Shown piece by piece: positions 26,129 through 35,871 of a DNA stretch of 64,000 nt; position 1 is the stretch's first letter, and each line of letters begins with the position of its first letter. This stretch comes from Bacteroidales bacterium (GTDB lineage Bacteria > Bacteroidota > Bacteroidia > Bacteroidales > Tenuifilaceae), in assembly GCA_020636835.1 (NCBI GenBank), contig JACJXC010000006.1:62001-126000 (forward strand), read 5' to 3'. The notes beneath the pieces are model-generated. The model ran no database searches, was not told the DNA's origin, and was given only the letters and a program-made list of their open reading frames with translations. The position numbers were made by a program, and so were the translations under genes.

Positions 26129-27049
26129 ATGATTCCAAACCAGCGCATAGTAGCCCTTGCCACCGAGGTTGGATTTGATGCCTGTGGTGTTTGTGTTGTT
26201 GGAGATTTGGTTGAGGAAAAGGATCGTTTTAAGGATTGGATTTCCAAAGGTCATCACGCCGAGATGGCCTATATGGCTAAGAACTTTGAGATGCGGATGA
26301 ATCCCGCATTAATTGTTCCCAACGCAAAATCGGTTATTAGCGTTTTACTTAGCTACAAACGGGAGGATTTGTCCATAACGACAAACCCACCCAAGATTTC
26401 GCGCTATGCACTTGGCCCCGATTACCACGGTGCGATGAAATTGATGCTTTTCGATTTGATGAGTCGAATTAGAGCGGAGTTTGGTGCTGTTAATGGACGT
26501 GCATTTGTCGATTCGGCTCCTGTTCTGGAACGTGCTTGGGCAGTGAAAGCGGGCTTGGGTTGGATTGGTAAAAACTCAAATCTTATAAATCCAGCTCTAG
26601 GGTCGTACGTTTTTATAGGAGAACTGATTGTCGATATTGATATTGAGCCCACAAGCGTTGAGATTCCTGATAGGTGTGGGAATTGCACTCGATGTATCGA
26701 TGCCTGCCCGAATGGTGCAATTCTATCGCCTCGGGTTGTCGATGCCAATAAATGTATCTCATACATCAATATTGAGAAAAAAACACCGTTAACCGAGCAG
26801 GAGTATTCAATGCTCAATGGTTGGTGTTTTGGTTGCGATATTTGCCAGGAGGTTTGCCCTTGGAACAAAAAGGCTGCAATTAAAAATCATCCTCAACTCC
26901 AGAATGAAAAGTTGAATGATTTGTTGCCTGAACAATTTGTGAATATGTCGGAAACCGAATTTGAGAAACTGTTTGCCGAAACGCCGTTAATGCGAGCCGG
27001 CTACGAAAAGGTGATGTTGGCGGCAACGAGCATTTATCAACAAAAATAA
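26129..27049 (+). CDS. queG: Epoxyqueuosine reductase
   Basis: Catalyses the last step in queuosine synthesis, reducing epoxyqueuosine in tRNA to queuosine using cobalamin and two 4Fe-4S clusters. The 306-residue protein has both ferredoxin-type motifs: CGNCTRCIDACP (about 190-201) and CFGCDICQEVCPWN (about 233-246). The N-terminal DUF1730 cobalamin-binding part contains FDACGVC and PKISRYALGPDYH. The length is normal for the short form lacking the extra HEAT domain. A terminator follows directly. The neighbouring glycosyltransferase gene is unrelated in role. Confidence 0.95.
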   Translation: MIPNQRIVALATEVGFDACGVCVVGDLVEEKDRFKDWISKGHHAEMAYMAKNFEMRMNPALIVPNAKSVISVLLSYKREDLSITTNPPKISRYALGPDYHGAMKLMLFDLMSRIRAEFGAVNGRAFVDSAPVLERAWAVKAGLGWIGKNSNLINPALGSYVFIGELIVDIDIEPTSVEIPDRCGNCTRCIDACPNGAILSPRVVDANKCISYINIEKKTPLTEQEYSMLNGWCFGCDICQEVCPWNKKAAIKNHPQLQNEKLNDLLPEQFVNMSETEFEKLFAETPLMRAGYEKVMLAATSIYQQK

Positions 27050-27083
27050 AAACTGCGAAACCAAAAGGCCTCGCAGTTTTTTG
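27050..27083 (+). terminator. Terminator after queG
   Basis: The inverted repeat AAACTGCGA/TCGCAGTTT encloses a 12-14-nt loop and ends in a T-run on the plus strand, just after the queG stop (27049). Confidence 0.85.
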
Positions 27084-27124
27084 TTTTGAATATCTAAATT
27101 ATTGAATTAGGCGTTTTGCAAATA

Positions 27125-27255
27125 TTAAATGATGCCAGCGGCATCAAATGTTTATAGAAATTCATTGTGAGTTAAAAATATTCGACTCCAGCTGGAGTCG
27201 AATATCTAAATATCATCATTGCTATAAACATTCAAACCCTCCGGGTTTGTAACTA
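27125..27255. repeat. Row of three unlike hairpins between queG and ahcY
   Basis: Three compact inverted repeats follow one another: GATGCC-AGC-GGCATC (27127-27141), the 22-bp palindrome TTCGACTCCAGCTGGAGTCGAA within about 27179-27203 and CAAACCC-TCC-GGGTTTG (27233-27249). The stems differ in sequence but share the same size and a purine/pyrimidine-alternating middle. They recall the hairpins inside the MITE. They lie between two convergent genes. Confidence 0.75.
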
Positions 27256-27295
27256 TTCGCTCATTATCGCTTATACGCCTAATTCAACTAAATTA

Positions 27296-28714
27296 TTAGT
27301 ACCTGTAGTGTTCCGGTTTGTATGGGCCTTCAACTTTAACACCAATGTAATCGGCCTGTTTTTGGGTTAGTTTGGTTAACTTAACGCCAATTTGCTCAAG
27401 GTGTAGGCGAGCAACTTCTTCGTCGAGTTCCTTTGGTAAGCGGTAAACATCAATGTCAAGTTTCTTGGTCCAAAGTTCAATTTGCGCAAGGGTTTGGTTG
27501 CTGAAGCTGTTGCTCATTACAAAGCTGGGGTGACCGGTTGCGCAGCCAAGGTTTACCAAACGACCCTCGGCCAAAAGGTATATCGATTTTCCATCGGGGA
27601 AGTAGTACTGGTCAACTTGTGGTTTGACGTTCACCTTTTTGATGCTCTTATCGGCGTTTAGCCTGTCAACCTGAATTTCGTTATCGAAGTGGCCAATGTT
27701 GCAAACAATGGATTGATCCTTCATTTTATACATGTGCTCAAGCCTGATAACTTCGCAGTTACCGGTGGTGGTAACGTAGATATTTCCTTCGTCAAGAGCT
27801 TCCTCAAGAGGTTTAATCTCAAATCCTTCCATTGCTGCTTGTAGTGCGCAAATTGGATCAATCTCGGTTACAATAACGCGCGATCCGTATGAGCGCATGC
27901 TCTTGGCGCAACCCTTACCCACATCGCCATAGCCGCAAACAACAACTACTTTGCCCGCAAGCATAACGTCGGTGGCACGTTTAATGCCATCGGCTAGCGA
28001 TTCGCGGCAGCCGTAAAGGTTGTCGAATTTACTCTTTGTAACAGAGTCGTTAACGTTTATAGCTGGAACAAGCAGCTCGTTGCGTTCCTTCATTTGGTAT
28101 AACCTATGAACGCCTGTGGTTGTTTCCTCCGAAACGCCTTTCCATTCCTTAACAAGGTTGTGCCATTTCTGGGGTTCCTGCTCAAGGGTTTCGCGAATTA
28201 GGTTGAGGATAACCGCTTCTTCGTGGTTAGATGCTTCGCGTTCGATAGATTTTTTATCGTTTTCGGCTTTGTAGCCCCAGTGGATAAGAAGGGTAGCATC
28301 GCCACCATCGTCAACAACCATGTTGGGTCCCTTGCCGTTTGGAAACGACAACGCTTCGCGCGTGCACCACCAGTATTCCTCAAGGCTTTCGCCTTTCCAG
28401 GCAAAAACAGGGATTCCTGCGGCAGCTATTGCGGCAGCGGCATGATCCTGGGTTGAGAATATATTGCAACTGGCCCAGCGTATGTCGGCACCCAGCGCTT
28501 TAAGTGTTTCAATAAGTACCGCGGTTTGGATTGTCATGTGTAGCGAGCCCATAATGCGAGCCCCCTTAAGCGGTTGTTCTGGTCCAAACTTTTTTCGAAT
28601 GGCCATTAATCCGGGCATTTCCTGTTCGGCGATTTCGATTTCTTTACGTCCCCAATCGGCAAGTTTAATGTCCTTCACCTTATATGGTAAAGATGATGCG
28701 TTACGATTTTCCAT
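27296..28714 (-). CDS. ahcY: Adenosylhomocysteinase
   Basis: NAD-dependent enzyme that splits S-adenosylhomocysteine to adenosine and homocysteine, clearing the product inhibitor of methylation reactions. The 472-residue protein has the NAD-binding motif VVVCGYGDVGKGCAKSMRS (about 258-276) and the substrate-site segments CNIFSTQDHAAAAI and VNDSVTKSKFDNLYGCRESL. It also has the C-terminal signature LLAEGRLVNLGCATGHPSFVMS and ends with the conserved KPEHYRY. The length is that of the bacterial long form. It lies 22 bp downstream of ribF, so the two may be co-transcribed. Confidence 0.97.
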   Translation of the reverse strand: MENRNASSLPYKVKDIKLADWGRKEIEIAEQEMPGLMAIRKKFGPEQPLKGARIMGSLHMTIQTAVLIETLKALGADIRWASCNIFSTQDHAAAAIAAAGIPVFAWKGESLEEYWWCTREALSFPNGKGPNMVVDDGGDATLLIHWGYKAENDKKSIEREASNHEEAVILNLIRETLEQEPQKWHNLVKEWKGVSEETTTGVHRLYQMKERNELLVPAINVNDSVTKSKFDNLYGCRESLADGIKRATDVMLAGKVVVVCGYGDVGKGCAKSMRSYGSRVIVTEIDPICALQAAMEGFEIKPLEEALDEGNIYVTTTGNCEVIRLEHMYKMKDQSIVCNIGHFDNEIQVDRLNADKSIKKVNVKPQVDQYYFPDGKSIYLLAEGRLVNLGCATGHPSFVMSNSFSNQTLAQIELWTKKLDIDVYRLPKELDEEVARLHLEQIGVKLTKLTQKQADYIGVKVEGPYKPEHYRY

Positions 28715-28736
28715 TCGGTTGTTTTTATTAAGATGA

Positions 28737-29714
28737 TTACTTTGTTGAACGCAAAGTTAGGAATAAGTTTTGAAACGAGTTAATGTCTTGGTCTTTCAAT
28801 GCTTCTATGGCTAAAGTTTTATCCTGTAGGAGTTGAGCCTGCAGCAGATCGATGGATTGGAACCGTTTCTCGTTTCGTAGCCGTTTGATGAGTGCCACTT
28901 CAATTCCCGAGTTGTATATTTCTTGTTCAAAGTCGAATATGTGAACCTCGATGGTTTGTCTGCGGCTATTCTCTACGGTTGGTCTGAAGCCGATATTGAG
29001 CATTCCTTGCTTTATTTCTCCATTTATGCTAACAATGGCGGCGTACACCCCTTCGAGAGGGATGAGCTTTAGCGGATCGTTGGGGCGGATGTTGGCCGTG
29101 GGGAAACCCAGTTTACGGCCGAGTTGATTACCCGATTCTACCGCTCCGGTTATTAGGTAGGGGTAGCCCAACATTTGGTTGGCGCGTTCGATATTGCCTT
29201 TGAGTAGAGCCTCCCTGATTTTTGTTGAACTGATGTCGGTGTTGTCTATTACTAATTGGTCGATTATTTGGACTGAGAACCCTTTTTCGGCGCCTAATTG
29301 TTTTAGAAGATCGGCGTTTCCCTTGCCATCTTTGCCAAAACGGTGATCGGCACCAACTACAATGTGTTTCACATGGTAATTGTTAACCAGATAATCGATA
29401 AAATCGGCGGGTTCGAGGTTGAAGTATTGTGGGGTGAATTCTTGAACTATAAGGAAGTCGACTCCGCTTTTCGAAACAATTTTGGATTTTTCGTTCAGAG
29501 TGGTTAAGAATCGAAGTTTCTCAGGATCCTTTTTTAGGACTAGCCTGGGGTGTGGCCAGAATGTTACTACGGCAGAGCCTAGATTCATTAGCTCGGCGGC
29601 TTTCAGTACTTCGCGAATTAATGCTCTGTGTCCGGCATGAAGGCCGTCGAAAAAGCCTATGGTTATGGCTATTTCTCTGCCTTTCGTTTGCTCGGGTTTT
29701 TGAACAATAATCAT
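28737..29714 (-). CDS. ribF: Bifunctional riboflavin kinase/FAD synthetase
   Basis: Makes FMN and FAD from riboflavin. The 325-residue protein has an N-terminal nucleotidyltransferase (FAD synthetase) domain with TIGFFDGLHAGHRALI (about 17-32), the (H/T)xGH ATP site, and ISSTKIREALLKG (about 160-172). It also has a C-terminal riboflavin kinase domain (about 185-310) with LGRKLGFPTANI and the GVYAAIV...GMLNIGFRPT metal/flavin region. Full length and ordinary in all respects. It precedes ahcY in the same direction. Confidence 0.96.
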   Translation of the reverse strand: MIIVQKPEQTKGREIAITIGFFDGLHAGHRALIREVLKAAELMNLGSAVVTFWPHPRLVLKKDPEKLRFLTTLNEKSKIVSKSGVDFLIVQEFTPQYFNLEPADFIDYLVNNYHVKHIVVGADHRFGKDGKGNADLLKQLGAEKGFSVQIIDQLVIDNTDISSTKIREALLKGNIERANQMLGYPYLITGAVESGNQLGRKLGFPTANIRPNDPLKLIPLEGVYAAIVSINGEIKQGMLNIGFRPTVENSRRQTIEVHIFDFEQEIYNSGIEVALIKRLRNEKRFQSIDLLQAQLLQDKTLAIEALKDQDINSFQNLFLTLRSTK

Positions 29715-29933
29715 GGTTCGTTTTTGGTTTCGATTTGCTAATATGCGAAAATAAGTTTGTAATTCTGTTTTATTTCTTGGGCAAATTTAAGGATGTTGAC
29801 GAATTAGTTTTTTTTGTGGACATACGTTTATGGTTTGGTAGTCAATGCTATTTTCCTTATGTTTAGTCGAGCGGTTGGTGTTTGTCATATTGTTTTAGTA
29901 TTGCAATTAATTGTTGGATGAACTAATAAGCAA

Positions 29934-29971
29934 ATTACAAGCGGGATGTTTTTAATCATCCTGCTTGTAAT
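29934..29971 (-). terminator. Terminator of the alpha-glucan operon
   Basis: A 15-bp stem with one G-T pair (29934-29948 with 29957-29971) has an 8-nt loop and lies 31 bp past the last gene of the glycogen operon. The rest of the 287-bp interval to ribF shows no gene. Confidence 0.7.
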
Positions 29972-30001
29972 GCCTATTTTTGTTATAATTCCTCTGATGT
30001 G

Positions 30002-33000
30002 TTAAATCCATCGTACCATGCAGAAATCCATTCGGTGCGGAAGCATGGGGTTTTTGGGGTATATCCTTATTCCGCATTCAAAGGCTCCTGGCTCTACCGG
30101 GGTGATATTCAACCGGTAGGTTGCCCTCGACTCTTCTACCGATTGCAGTAAGAATTCATACACGCGTTTTACTTTAACCTCATGACTTTCTATTAAATCG
30201 GCCACTACCATTTCTACGCCAACCTCATCGGGGCCGAGCGAACCAAGGTCTAACACCACTTCGGCGGAGTACTCCTTGCCAATGTATATGGCCTCGCGGG
30301 CAATGTTAAACTGTTTAACCTGTATAATCTCGATTTCTTCCCAGTTCCGGGTTATTCTACGTTTCCATCCGGCAATTTTTTTCGCTGCTTCAAAGTCGTC
30401 GTCAATTAATTCCGATGAACGTTTATAGAGCTTGCTGTAGAACCGGTTTTGGTAATCGGTAATCATTCGGAATGTGGTGAAGTTGGATGCAACCTGGCTA
30501 ATGGATTTTTTGATATACCCAATCCATGTTTCCGGGATGTTGTTCGAATTTCGGGAGTAGAAGCTTGGAACAATTTCGTTCTCGAGGGTTGTATAAATTA
30601 ACTCGGCATCTAATTCATCCTGAAATTCGTGTTCGGCGTATGTGCTTTCCAGGGGGAGAGCCCATCCTGCACCCTCGCGGTAGCCCTCAACCCACCAGCC
30701 GTCCAGTACGCTAAAGTGGAGTACGCCGTTCATCACTGCCTTTTGTCCACTAGTTCCAGATGCTTCGAGTGGCCGTGTGGGGGTGTTTAGCCAGATGTCG
30801 ACCCCCTGTACCATGTGCTTGGCTAGCTCCATGTCGTAGTTCTGCAGGAATACTATGCGACCCAGGAAGCGGGGCTGTTTGGATATCTCGATAATTTTTT
30901 TAATCAAATCCTGTCCTGCTTTGTCGTTGGGGTGCGCTTTCCCTGCGAATAGGAATTGTACGGGGCGGTTCGGGTCGTTCACTAGTTCTTCGAGTCTATC
31001 CAAATCCTTGAAGAGTAAGTGGGCCCGTTTGTAAGTGGCGAACCGGCGGGCAAATCCTATGGTCAGTATTTTGTCGTCGAGTTTTTCTTTTATCTCGATA
31101 ACCTGGCGTGGGCTTTCGAACCGGATCATTCCGGGTTCATCGAGCCTATCGCTGATTAAATCGATTAGCCGTTTGCGTAGGGTGTTTCTAATTTCCCACA
31201 CCTTTGAGTCTGCAATGGATTCCAATGCGCTCCATGCGGGTTGTGCGGTGTGGTCGTCTTTATTTTCCAGGAGGGTTCGCCATTCCTTAGCTGCCCATGT
31301 TGGGTAGTGAACGCCGTTGGTAACGTAACTAACATGAAGCTCATTGGGGAAGTAGCATGGCCACATTCCTGCAAACATCTTGCGGCTCACCTCGCCGTGG
31401 AGCCAACTTACTCCGTTTACCTCTTGCGATAGGTTGGCTGCAAGGTTGCTCATGGAGAATTTCTGCGAGTAATCGCCCGCAATGGTGCGTCCCAGATCCA
31501 TAAATTGCTCCCACGAGATTTTTAGCCGTTCGGGGTAGTGGGCCATGTAAACACGCACCATCTCCTCGGGGAAGGCGTCGTGCCCTGCGGGTACGGGGGT
31601 GTGTGTGGTGTAAAGGCTCGATGACCGAACTACCTCCACCGCCTCTGGGTAGGCCAATTTGTCGGACCAAATGTATTTTCGTAGTCGTTCGAGTCCAATA
31701 AAGGCGGCATGCCCTTCGTTGATATGGAAAATGTCGGCATCAATGTTAAGCGCTTGCAATGCTCTAACGCCTCCTATGCCAAGTATCATCTCCTGTTTGA
31801 ACCGATTTTCCAAGTCGCCCCCGTAAAGGTGGTGGGTGATGGATCTGTCCTGAAGGATATTGTCTTCAAAATCGGTGTCGAGCAGGTATAGTTCGGTTCG
31901 GCCTACGTCAACCTTCCATATACGTGCGTGTACAAGTCGTCCGGGGAGTGCTACGTGAATGGTAATCCACTTCCCGTTTTCGTCGCGTACTGGCGAGGCT
32001 AGTGTTTGTGTGAAATTCTGCTGGTCGTACATGGCTATTTGTTGACCCGATGCCGATAGGTTTTGTGTGAAATATCCGTAGCGGTACAATAGTCCAATGC
32101 CAACCATATCAACGTTACTGTCCGAGGCCTCCTTCAGGTAATCGCCAGCCAGGACTCCTAAACCGCCCGAGTACAATTTTAATGAGCTGTGTAGCCCGAA
32201 TTCCATACTGAAGTAGGCTATCCGGGGGCCTTTGCGTTGGTACTTCTGCATCATGTACGAGGTGAACTTCAGGTAGGTGGAGTGTAGTTTCTCCACAAAT
32301 ACGGTATCTTTTTCCAATTCCTGGAATCGGGGGAGGCTAATCTTTTCGAGGAATAGGATTGGGTTTTGTTCGCATTTAACCCATAGCTCCTTGTCTATTG
32401 ATTCGAATAGTTCGTTGGCCTCAATACTCCAGGACCACCATAGGTTATGGGATAAATCGTCGAGCGATTTAAGCTTCTCGGGCAAACTTTTTTGTACGAG
32501 TAGTCGAACCCACGAGGGTTGGTTAAGTCTGAATTTGCGCTCGATGGATGGTAGCACCTCTTCGCGTTCGAATTCCATAAACCGATGGGTGCGTTCGCCA
32601 ACGCTGTATAGCGCTTTGTTAAATGCGCTATAGTAGTAGTCGATGAAGTTGCTCCATAGGGCAATGTTGGCAATGTCGGCGGCATTCTCCATTAGGTCGT
32701 TGCGCCTGCTATTGTCGAGTTTTAGGAACCATTGCAGGCTGGTTGCGATTTGCTCGGTAACCTCGGCGTCGTTTTCGTCGCTACGGTGTATAATCTTAAT
32801 GGCATCCTTGGGGTGGGTGTAATGGCGCTGAACCCAATCGCCAAAGCCGGCCAACGAGGTGGTGATGGTGGGTACTTTGAATGCCAAACTTTCTAGCGGT
32901 GTGTATCCCCATGGTTCGTAGTACGATGGGAATACTGTAATATCCATGCCAATTAGAAGGTCGTAGTAGGTTTTGTTGAATATTCCGTCGGCACCGTTGA

Positions 33001-34249
33001 GGTAGCAAGGCACCCAGAATACTTTAACCTTGTCCGATGATGAGTTGTTGAGGCCTAGCGATCGGATTCTTTTCAGGATGGGCTCAACGTCGGGGTCGTT
33101 AAGGTAGTGGGTAACATGGGTGTCGTCGAGTACAATGTAGTTCTCGTAATCCTTGTCCTTGTCGCGTAGGTTATGGAATACATCCTTGCGGGGTCCATGG
33201 TGTCCGGCCGGAATTAGAAGGAATGCAAGCACCTCTTTCTGCAGGTTGTTGTCCTTGTTGAGCTTGCCGAGTGCATCGATGAATACGTCGATGCCTTTGT
33301 TTTTGAACTCGTAGCGCCCACTGATACCCATAATGATGCTGTCCTTTGCCACATCGTGGGCTAGCATGGCTTCGGCTACCTCGTAGAATTTTATTCGTCC
33401 TTCGAGTCTGCGTAGTTTAAACTCTTCGGATTCGGGAACAAATGTGTTTTCAAATCCATTCGGGGTGATGAGGTCAACGTTTTTTTCCAGGAAGTGGCTA
33501 CATTCCCTGGCCGTAATCTCGCTCACAGTGGTGAAACAATCCGCCTCCTGAGCGCTTATTCTCTCGAGCGATTGTTTCGAAATAATGTTGAATTCTTGGG
33601 CTTTGCTGTTTGGCTCGTACTTCTCCATGTTGCTGTATAGCGGGAGGTGGTTGCCTGCAATGCTTCGGCCAAGAGCCGTGGCATGAGTTGTAAAGACAGT
33701 TCCTATTTGGGGAACATTCATTTTAAGGTAAAGCAATCCAGTTCCGGTCATCCACTCGTGGAACTGGGCTACAATCCGGTGCCGGAGGCTGAGCTGGAAG
33801 TTGGTAAAACTTTCAATTACTCGTCCAGCGGCATATCCAAAGAGAGCTGGTTCGATGTAGTCCCATTGCCCCGCGATGGAGTCGAGCCGATACTCTTCCC
33901 AAAAACTTTTGAAAATTTGATCCTTGTGCGATATAAAGCCCGAAAAGTTGATGAGAACGGCTATCGGCTTGCAGGGTATGTCCCAACGGCCTATTCGGAT
34001 TGGGAGGCCTTCCTCGAACGCTTTGTTGCGCCAGGCCGCGAACAGGTTCACATCTTCAATGAACTCTGCATTGTTTTCGGTGTCCTTAATGATGTCGGGG
34101 CCTATGAGTATATAGTTGTTTTTGAGTTCCGTTTCTAGGCATAGAGCCTTGGTGGAAATTACGGTATGTATTCCGCCCACCTTGTTGCAAACTTCCCAAC
34201 TAACCTCGAATAAATAATCGGGTTTTAGCAGTTTTTCCTTCATGTCCAT
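30002..34249 (-). CDS. Glycogen synthase (GT3-type) fused to alpha-glucan phosphorylase
   Basis: A 1415-residue two-enzyme protein. Residues about 1-555 are a glycogen synthase of the GT3 type: FEVSWEVCNKVGGIHTVISTK at the start, GISGRYEFKNKGIDVF, and the catalytic SYYEPWGYTPLESLAF. Residues about 570-690 match DUF3417 (LDDLSHNLWWSWS). From about 695 to the end is an alpha-glucan phosphorylase of the short family (TIGR02094-like), with YFSMEFGLHSSLKLYSGGLG and the PLP-lysine region ASGTSGQKAVMNG. One chain could both extend and phosphorolyse glycogen. It is the last gene of the operon, 26 bp after GH57. No join or frameshift is seen, so the fusion is genuine and known in Bacteroidota. Confidence 0.92.
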   Translation of the reverse strand: MDMKEKLLKPDYLFEVSWEVCNKVGGIHTVISTKALCLETELKNNYILIGPDIIKDTENNAEFIEDVNLFAAWRNKAFEEGLPIRIGRWDIPCKPIAVLINFSGFISHKDQIFKSFWEEYRLDSIAGQWDYIEPALFGYAAGRVIESFTNFQLSLRHRIVAQFHEWMTGTGLLYLKMNVPQIGTVFTTHATALGRSIAGNHLPLYSNMEKYEPNSKAQEFNIISKQSLERISAQEADCFTTVSEITARECSHFLEKNVDLITPNGFENTFVPESEEFKLRRLEGRIKFYEVAEAMLAHDVAKDSIIMGISGRYEFKNKGIDVFIDALGKLNKDNNLQKEVLAFLLIPAGHHGPRKDVFHNLRDKDKDYENYIVLDDTHVTHYLNDPDVEPILKRIRSLGLNNSSSDKVKVFWVPCYLNGADGIFNKTYYDLLIGMDITVFPSYYEPWGYTPLESLAFKVPTITTSLAGFGDWVQRHYTHPKDAIKIIHRSDENDAEVTEQIATSLQWFLKLDNSRRNDLMENAADIANIALWSNFIDYYYSAFNKALYSVGERTHRFMEFEREEVLPSIERKFRLNQPSWVRLLVQKSLPEKLKSLDDLSHNLWWSWSIEANELFESIDKELWVKCEQNPILFLEKISLPRFQELEKDTVFVEKLHSTYLKFTSYMMQKYQRKGPRIAYFSMEFGLHSSLKLYSGGLGVLAGDYLKEASDSNVDMVGIGLLYRYGYFTQNLSASGQQIAMYDQQNFTQTLASPVRDENGKWITIHVALPGRLVHARIWKVDVGRTELYLLDTDFEDNILQDRSITHHLYGGDLENRFKQEMILGIGGVRALQALNIDADIFHINEGHAAFIGLERLRKYIWSDKLAYPEAVEVVRSSSLYTTHTPVPAGHDAFPEEMVRVYMAHYPERLKISWEQFMDLGRTIAGDYSQKFSMSNLAANLSQEVNGVSWLHGEVSRKMFAGMWPCYFPNELHVSYVTNGVHYPTWAAKEWRTLLENKDDHTAQPAWSALESIADSKVWEIRNTLRKRLIDLISDRLDEPGMIRFESPRQVIEIKEKLDDKILTIGFARRFATYKRAHLLFKDLDRLEELVNDPNRPVQFLFAGKAHPNDKAGQDLIKKIIEISKQPRFLGRIVFLQNYDMELAKHMVQGVDIWLNTPTRPLEASGTSGQKAVMNGVLHFSVLDGWWVEGYREGAGWALPLESTYAEHEFQDELDAELIYTTLENEIVPSFYSRNSNNIPETWIGYIKKSISQVASNFTTFRMITDYQNRFYSKLYKRSSELIDDDFEAAKKIAGWKRRITRNWEEIEIIQVKQFNIAREAIYIGKEYSAEVVLDLGSLGPDEVGVEMVVADLIESHEVKVKRVYEFLLQSVEESRATYRLNITPVEPGAFECGIRIYPKNPMLPHRMDFCMVRWI

Positions 34250-34275
34250 TTTCTTTAGGTTTGCAGTTTGTTATT

Positions 34276-35850
34276 TTACAAGTATTGCTGTGGCGCTTTT
34301 TTTGGCATGGGCGTTTGGGGTGTTTCTGCTATTTTCTTTGCTTTCGAATTCGGTTTTTCTGTTACCGAATTCTTCGGGGCAGTGGGCGAAGATTTTTCGC
34401 TTTTCGTATGGGTGGCTTTTGCCTTCGAGGTTTCTTTTGCAGCCTTTGCCTTTGTATTTGTCTTTGCCTTTTTTTGAGTTTTGGGTGTTGTCTTTGCCTT
34501 TAACTCTTTTTTTGTAATAATCTGTTTCGATTCGGCTTTTGCTTCAACCTGAATTGCTCCCTCTTTAATTTTTACCAGTTCGAGCAGTTTGGTTTTGTAG
34601 AGGTGAATGAGTATTTCGAGGTCTTCGCCAGAGTGCGGATTTTTGCTGAAGTACGATTGCTCCATGAGTTTGGCCTTAAGCCTGATTGAGAAATCGCTTA
34701 GCACATTCATGAAGTTGATAAATGCATCGTAGGGGGTGTCGTATGGGTTGAAGTATTTATGCACATCGCCATCGCTAAACCACTTGGTGCACATGTAGTA
34801 GAAGTGGTCGCTGGTTTGAAGGTATAGCCAGTCCCGTTTCAGCGCTTCGTCTTCTACCTTTTCTACCTTTTCGGAGAGCGAGTAAAGGTGGTTGAAGGCT
34901 TCGTCCTGCAATTCATTTCCGAGCCAGGCGGTGAGGTCGCGTTCCTCGTCGGCCCACGAAATGGGATAGGGTACGTGTAGTAGAGCCACAGGCTGATGTT
35001 TCTCGGCAGTTTCGGACGGGGTCAGAAATTCAAAATTGGAATCGCTGAACACCCGTTCGGGTAATGCCCTCATAAAATCGAATATCCCGGTTTCGACCCA
35101 TTGGTGTTCGCCAAAAGTTTCGTAGTCCATAAAAAGGTTAACAATCTCCTCTTTGGGGTCGATGTTGTTTAGCCACCAAACAAATTTTTCGGTGGTTAGT
35201 GGCCATTCGCTCCAGTCGCGGTTCGAGAAACGAAAGGCGATATCGTCGCTCAACCTAAAATTCTTTAGTAGGAGTTTTAGTTTAGGGTTGCGAGCGTTGG
35301 CGTATAGGTAGTTGGAACTTTTCCATCCAAGTATGTGTTTTGCCCCTTCAGTTAGCATGGCTTTATAGCCCATGTTAGCAACCATTTCGCCAATCTGATC
35401 GGAGTATATGAGCTCGGTATTCCTGAATGTTTTGGGTTTGTAACCAATCAGGGTTTCAATCTTTTGGGTTTGCTTAGTAACCTGACGCTCAAATTCGTCG
35501 TAGTTTTTGAGCGAGGAGAGGGAGTGCGAGTGTGTTTCGGCTAAAAATTCAACACATCCGGTTTTGGCCAACTTCCTAAAGCTCTCGAGCACATCGGGGG
35601 CGTATTGTTCAAACTGGTCGAGGGCTGTTCCTGAAATAGAGTAGGCTATTTTGAATTTTGATCCGTACTCGTTAATCAGGTCCAACATTAGTTGGTTCAT
35701 CGGTAGGTAGCATTTTTCGGCAACTTTCCGCATTATGGATCGATTCGCAAAGTCGTCGAAATAGTTGTGGTTTTTCCCGATGTCGAAAAAGCGGTACCTC
35801 CTTAACCTGTATGGCTGGTGTACCTGAAAGTAGAAGCAGATTGTTTTCAT
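34276..35850 (-). CDS. Family GH57 glycoside hydrolase (alpha-amylase or branching type)
   Basis: A 524-residue cytosolic enzyme acting on alpha-glucans. GH57 motifs: YFQVHQPYRLRRYRFF at the N-terminus with the conserved HQPYRL; the nucleophile region TFRNTELIYSDQIG (about 145); and MDYETFGEHQW (about 240) with the acid-base Asp. It has no signal peptide, so it probably acts on internal glycogen or maltodextrin. The last about 85 residues are Lys, Ala, Thr and Pro rich and of low complexity (KKAKTNTKAKAAKETSKAKA), not part of the family fold. It sits 21 bp after the GT4 gene and 26 bp before the fusion gene. Amylase versus branching activity is not distinguishable here. Confidence 0.9.
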   Translation of the reverse strand: MKTICFYFQVHQPYRLRRYRFFDIGKNHNYFDDFANRSIMRKVAEKCYLPMNQLMLDLINEYGSKFKIAYSISGTALDQFEQYAPDVLESFRKLAKTGCVEFLAETHSHSLSSLKNYDEFERQVTKQTQKIETLIGYKPKTFRNTELIYSDQIGEMVANMGYKAMLTEGAKHILGWKSSNYLYANARNPKLKLLLKNFRLSDDIAFRFSNRDWSEWPLTTEKFVWWLNNIDPKEEIVNLFMDYETFGEHQWVETGIFDFMRALPERVFSDSNFEFLTPSETAEKHQPVALLHVPYPISWADEERDLTAWLGNELQDEAFNHLYSLSEKVEKVEDEALKRDWLYLQTSDHFYYMCTKWFSDGDVHKYFNPYDTPYDAFINFMNVLSDFSIRLKAKLMEQSYFSKNPHSGEDLEILIHLYKTKLLELVKIKEGAIQVEAKAESKQIITKKELKAKTTPKTQKKAKTNTKAKAAKETSKAKATHTKSEKSSPTAPKNSVTEKPNSKAKKIAETPQTPMPKKAPQQYL

Positions 35851-35871
35851 TTTTTATATTTTTTATTTTTA

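Noticed and set aside
27179..27203. Regulator operator between queG and ahcY
   Set aside because: The palindrome lies between convergent stop codons, not in front of a gene, and belongs to a row of similar hairpins.
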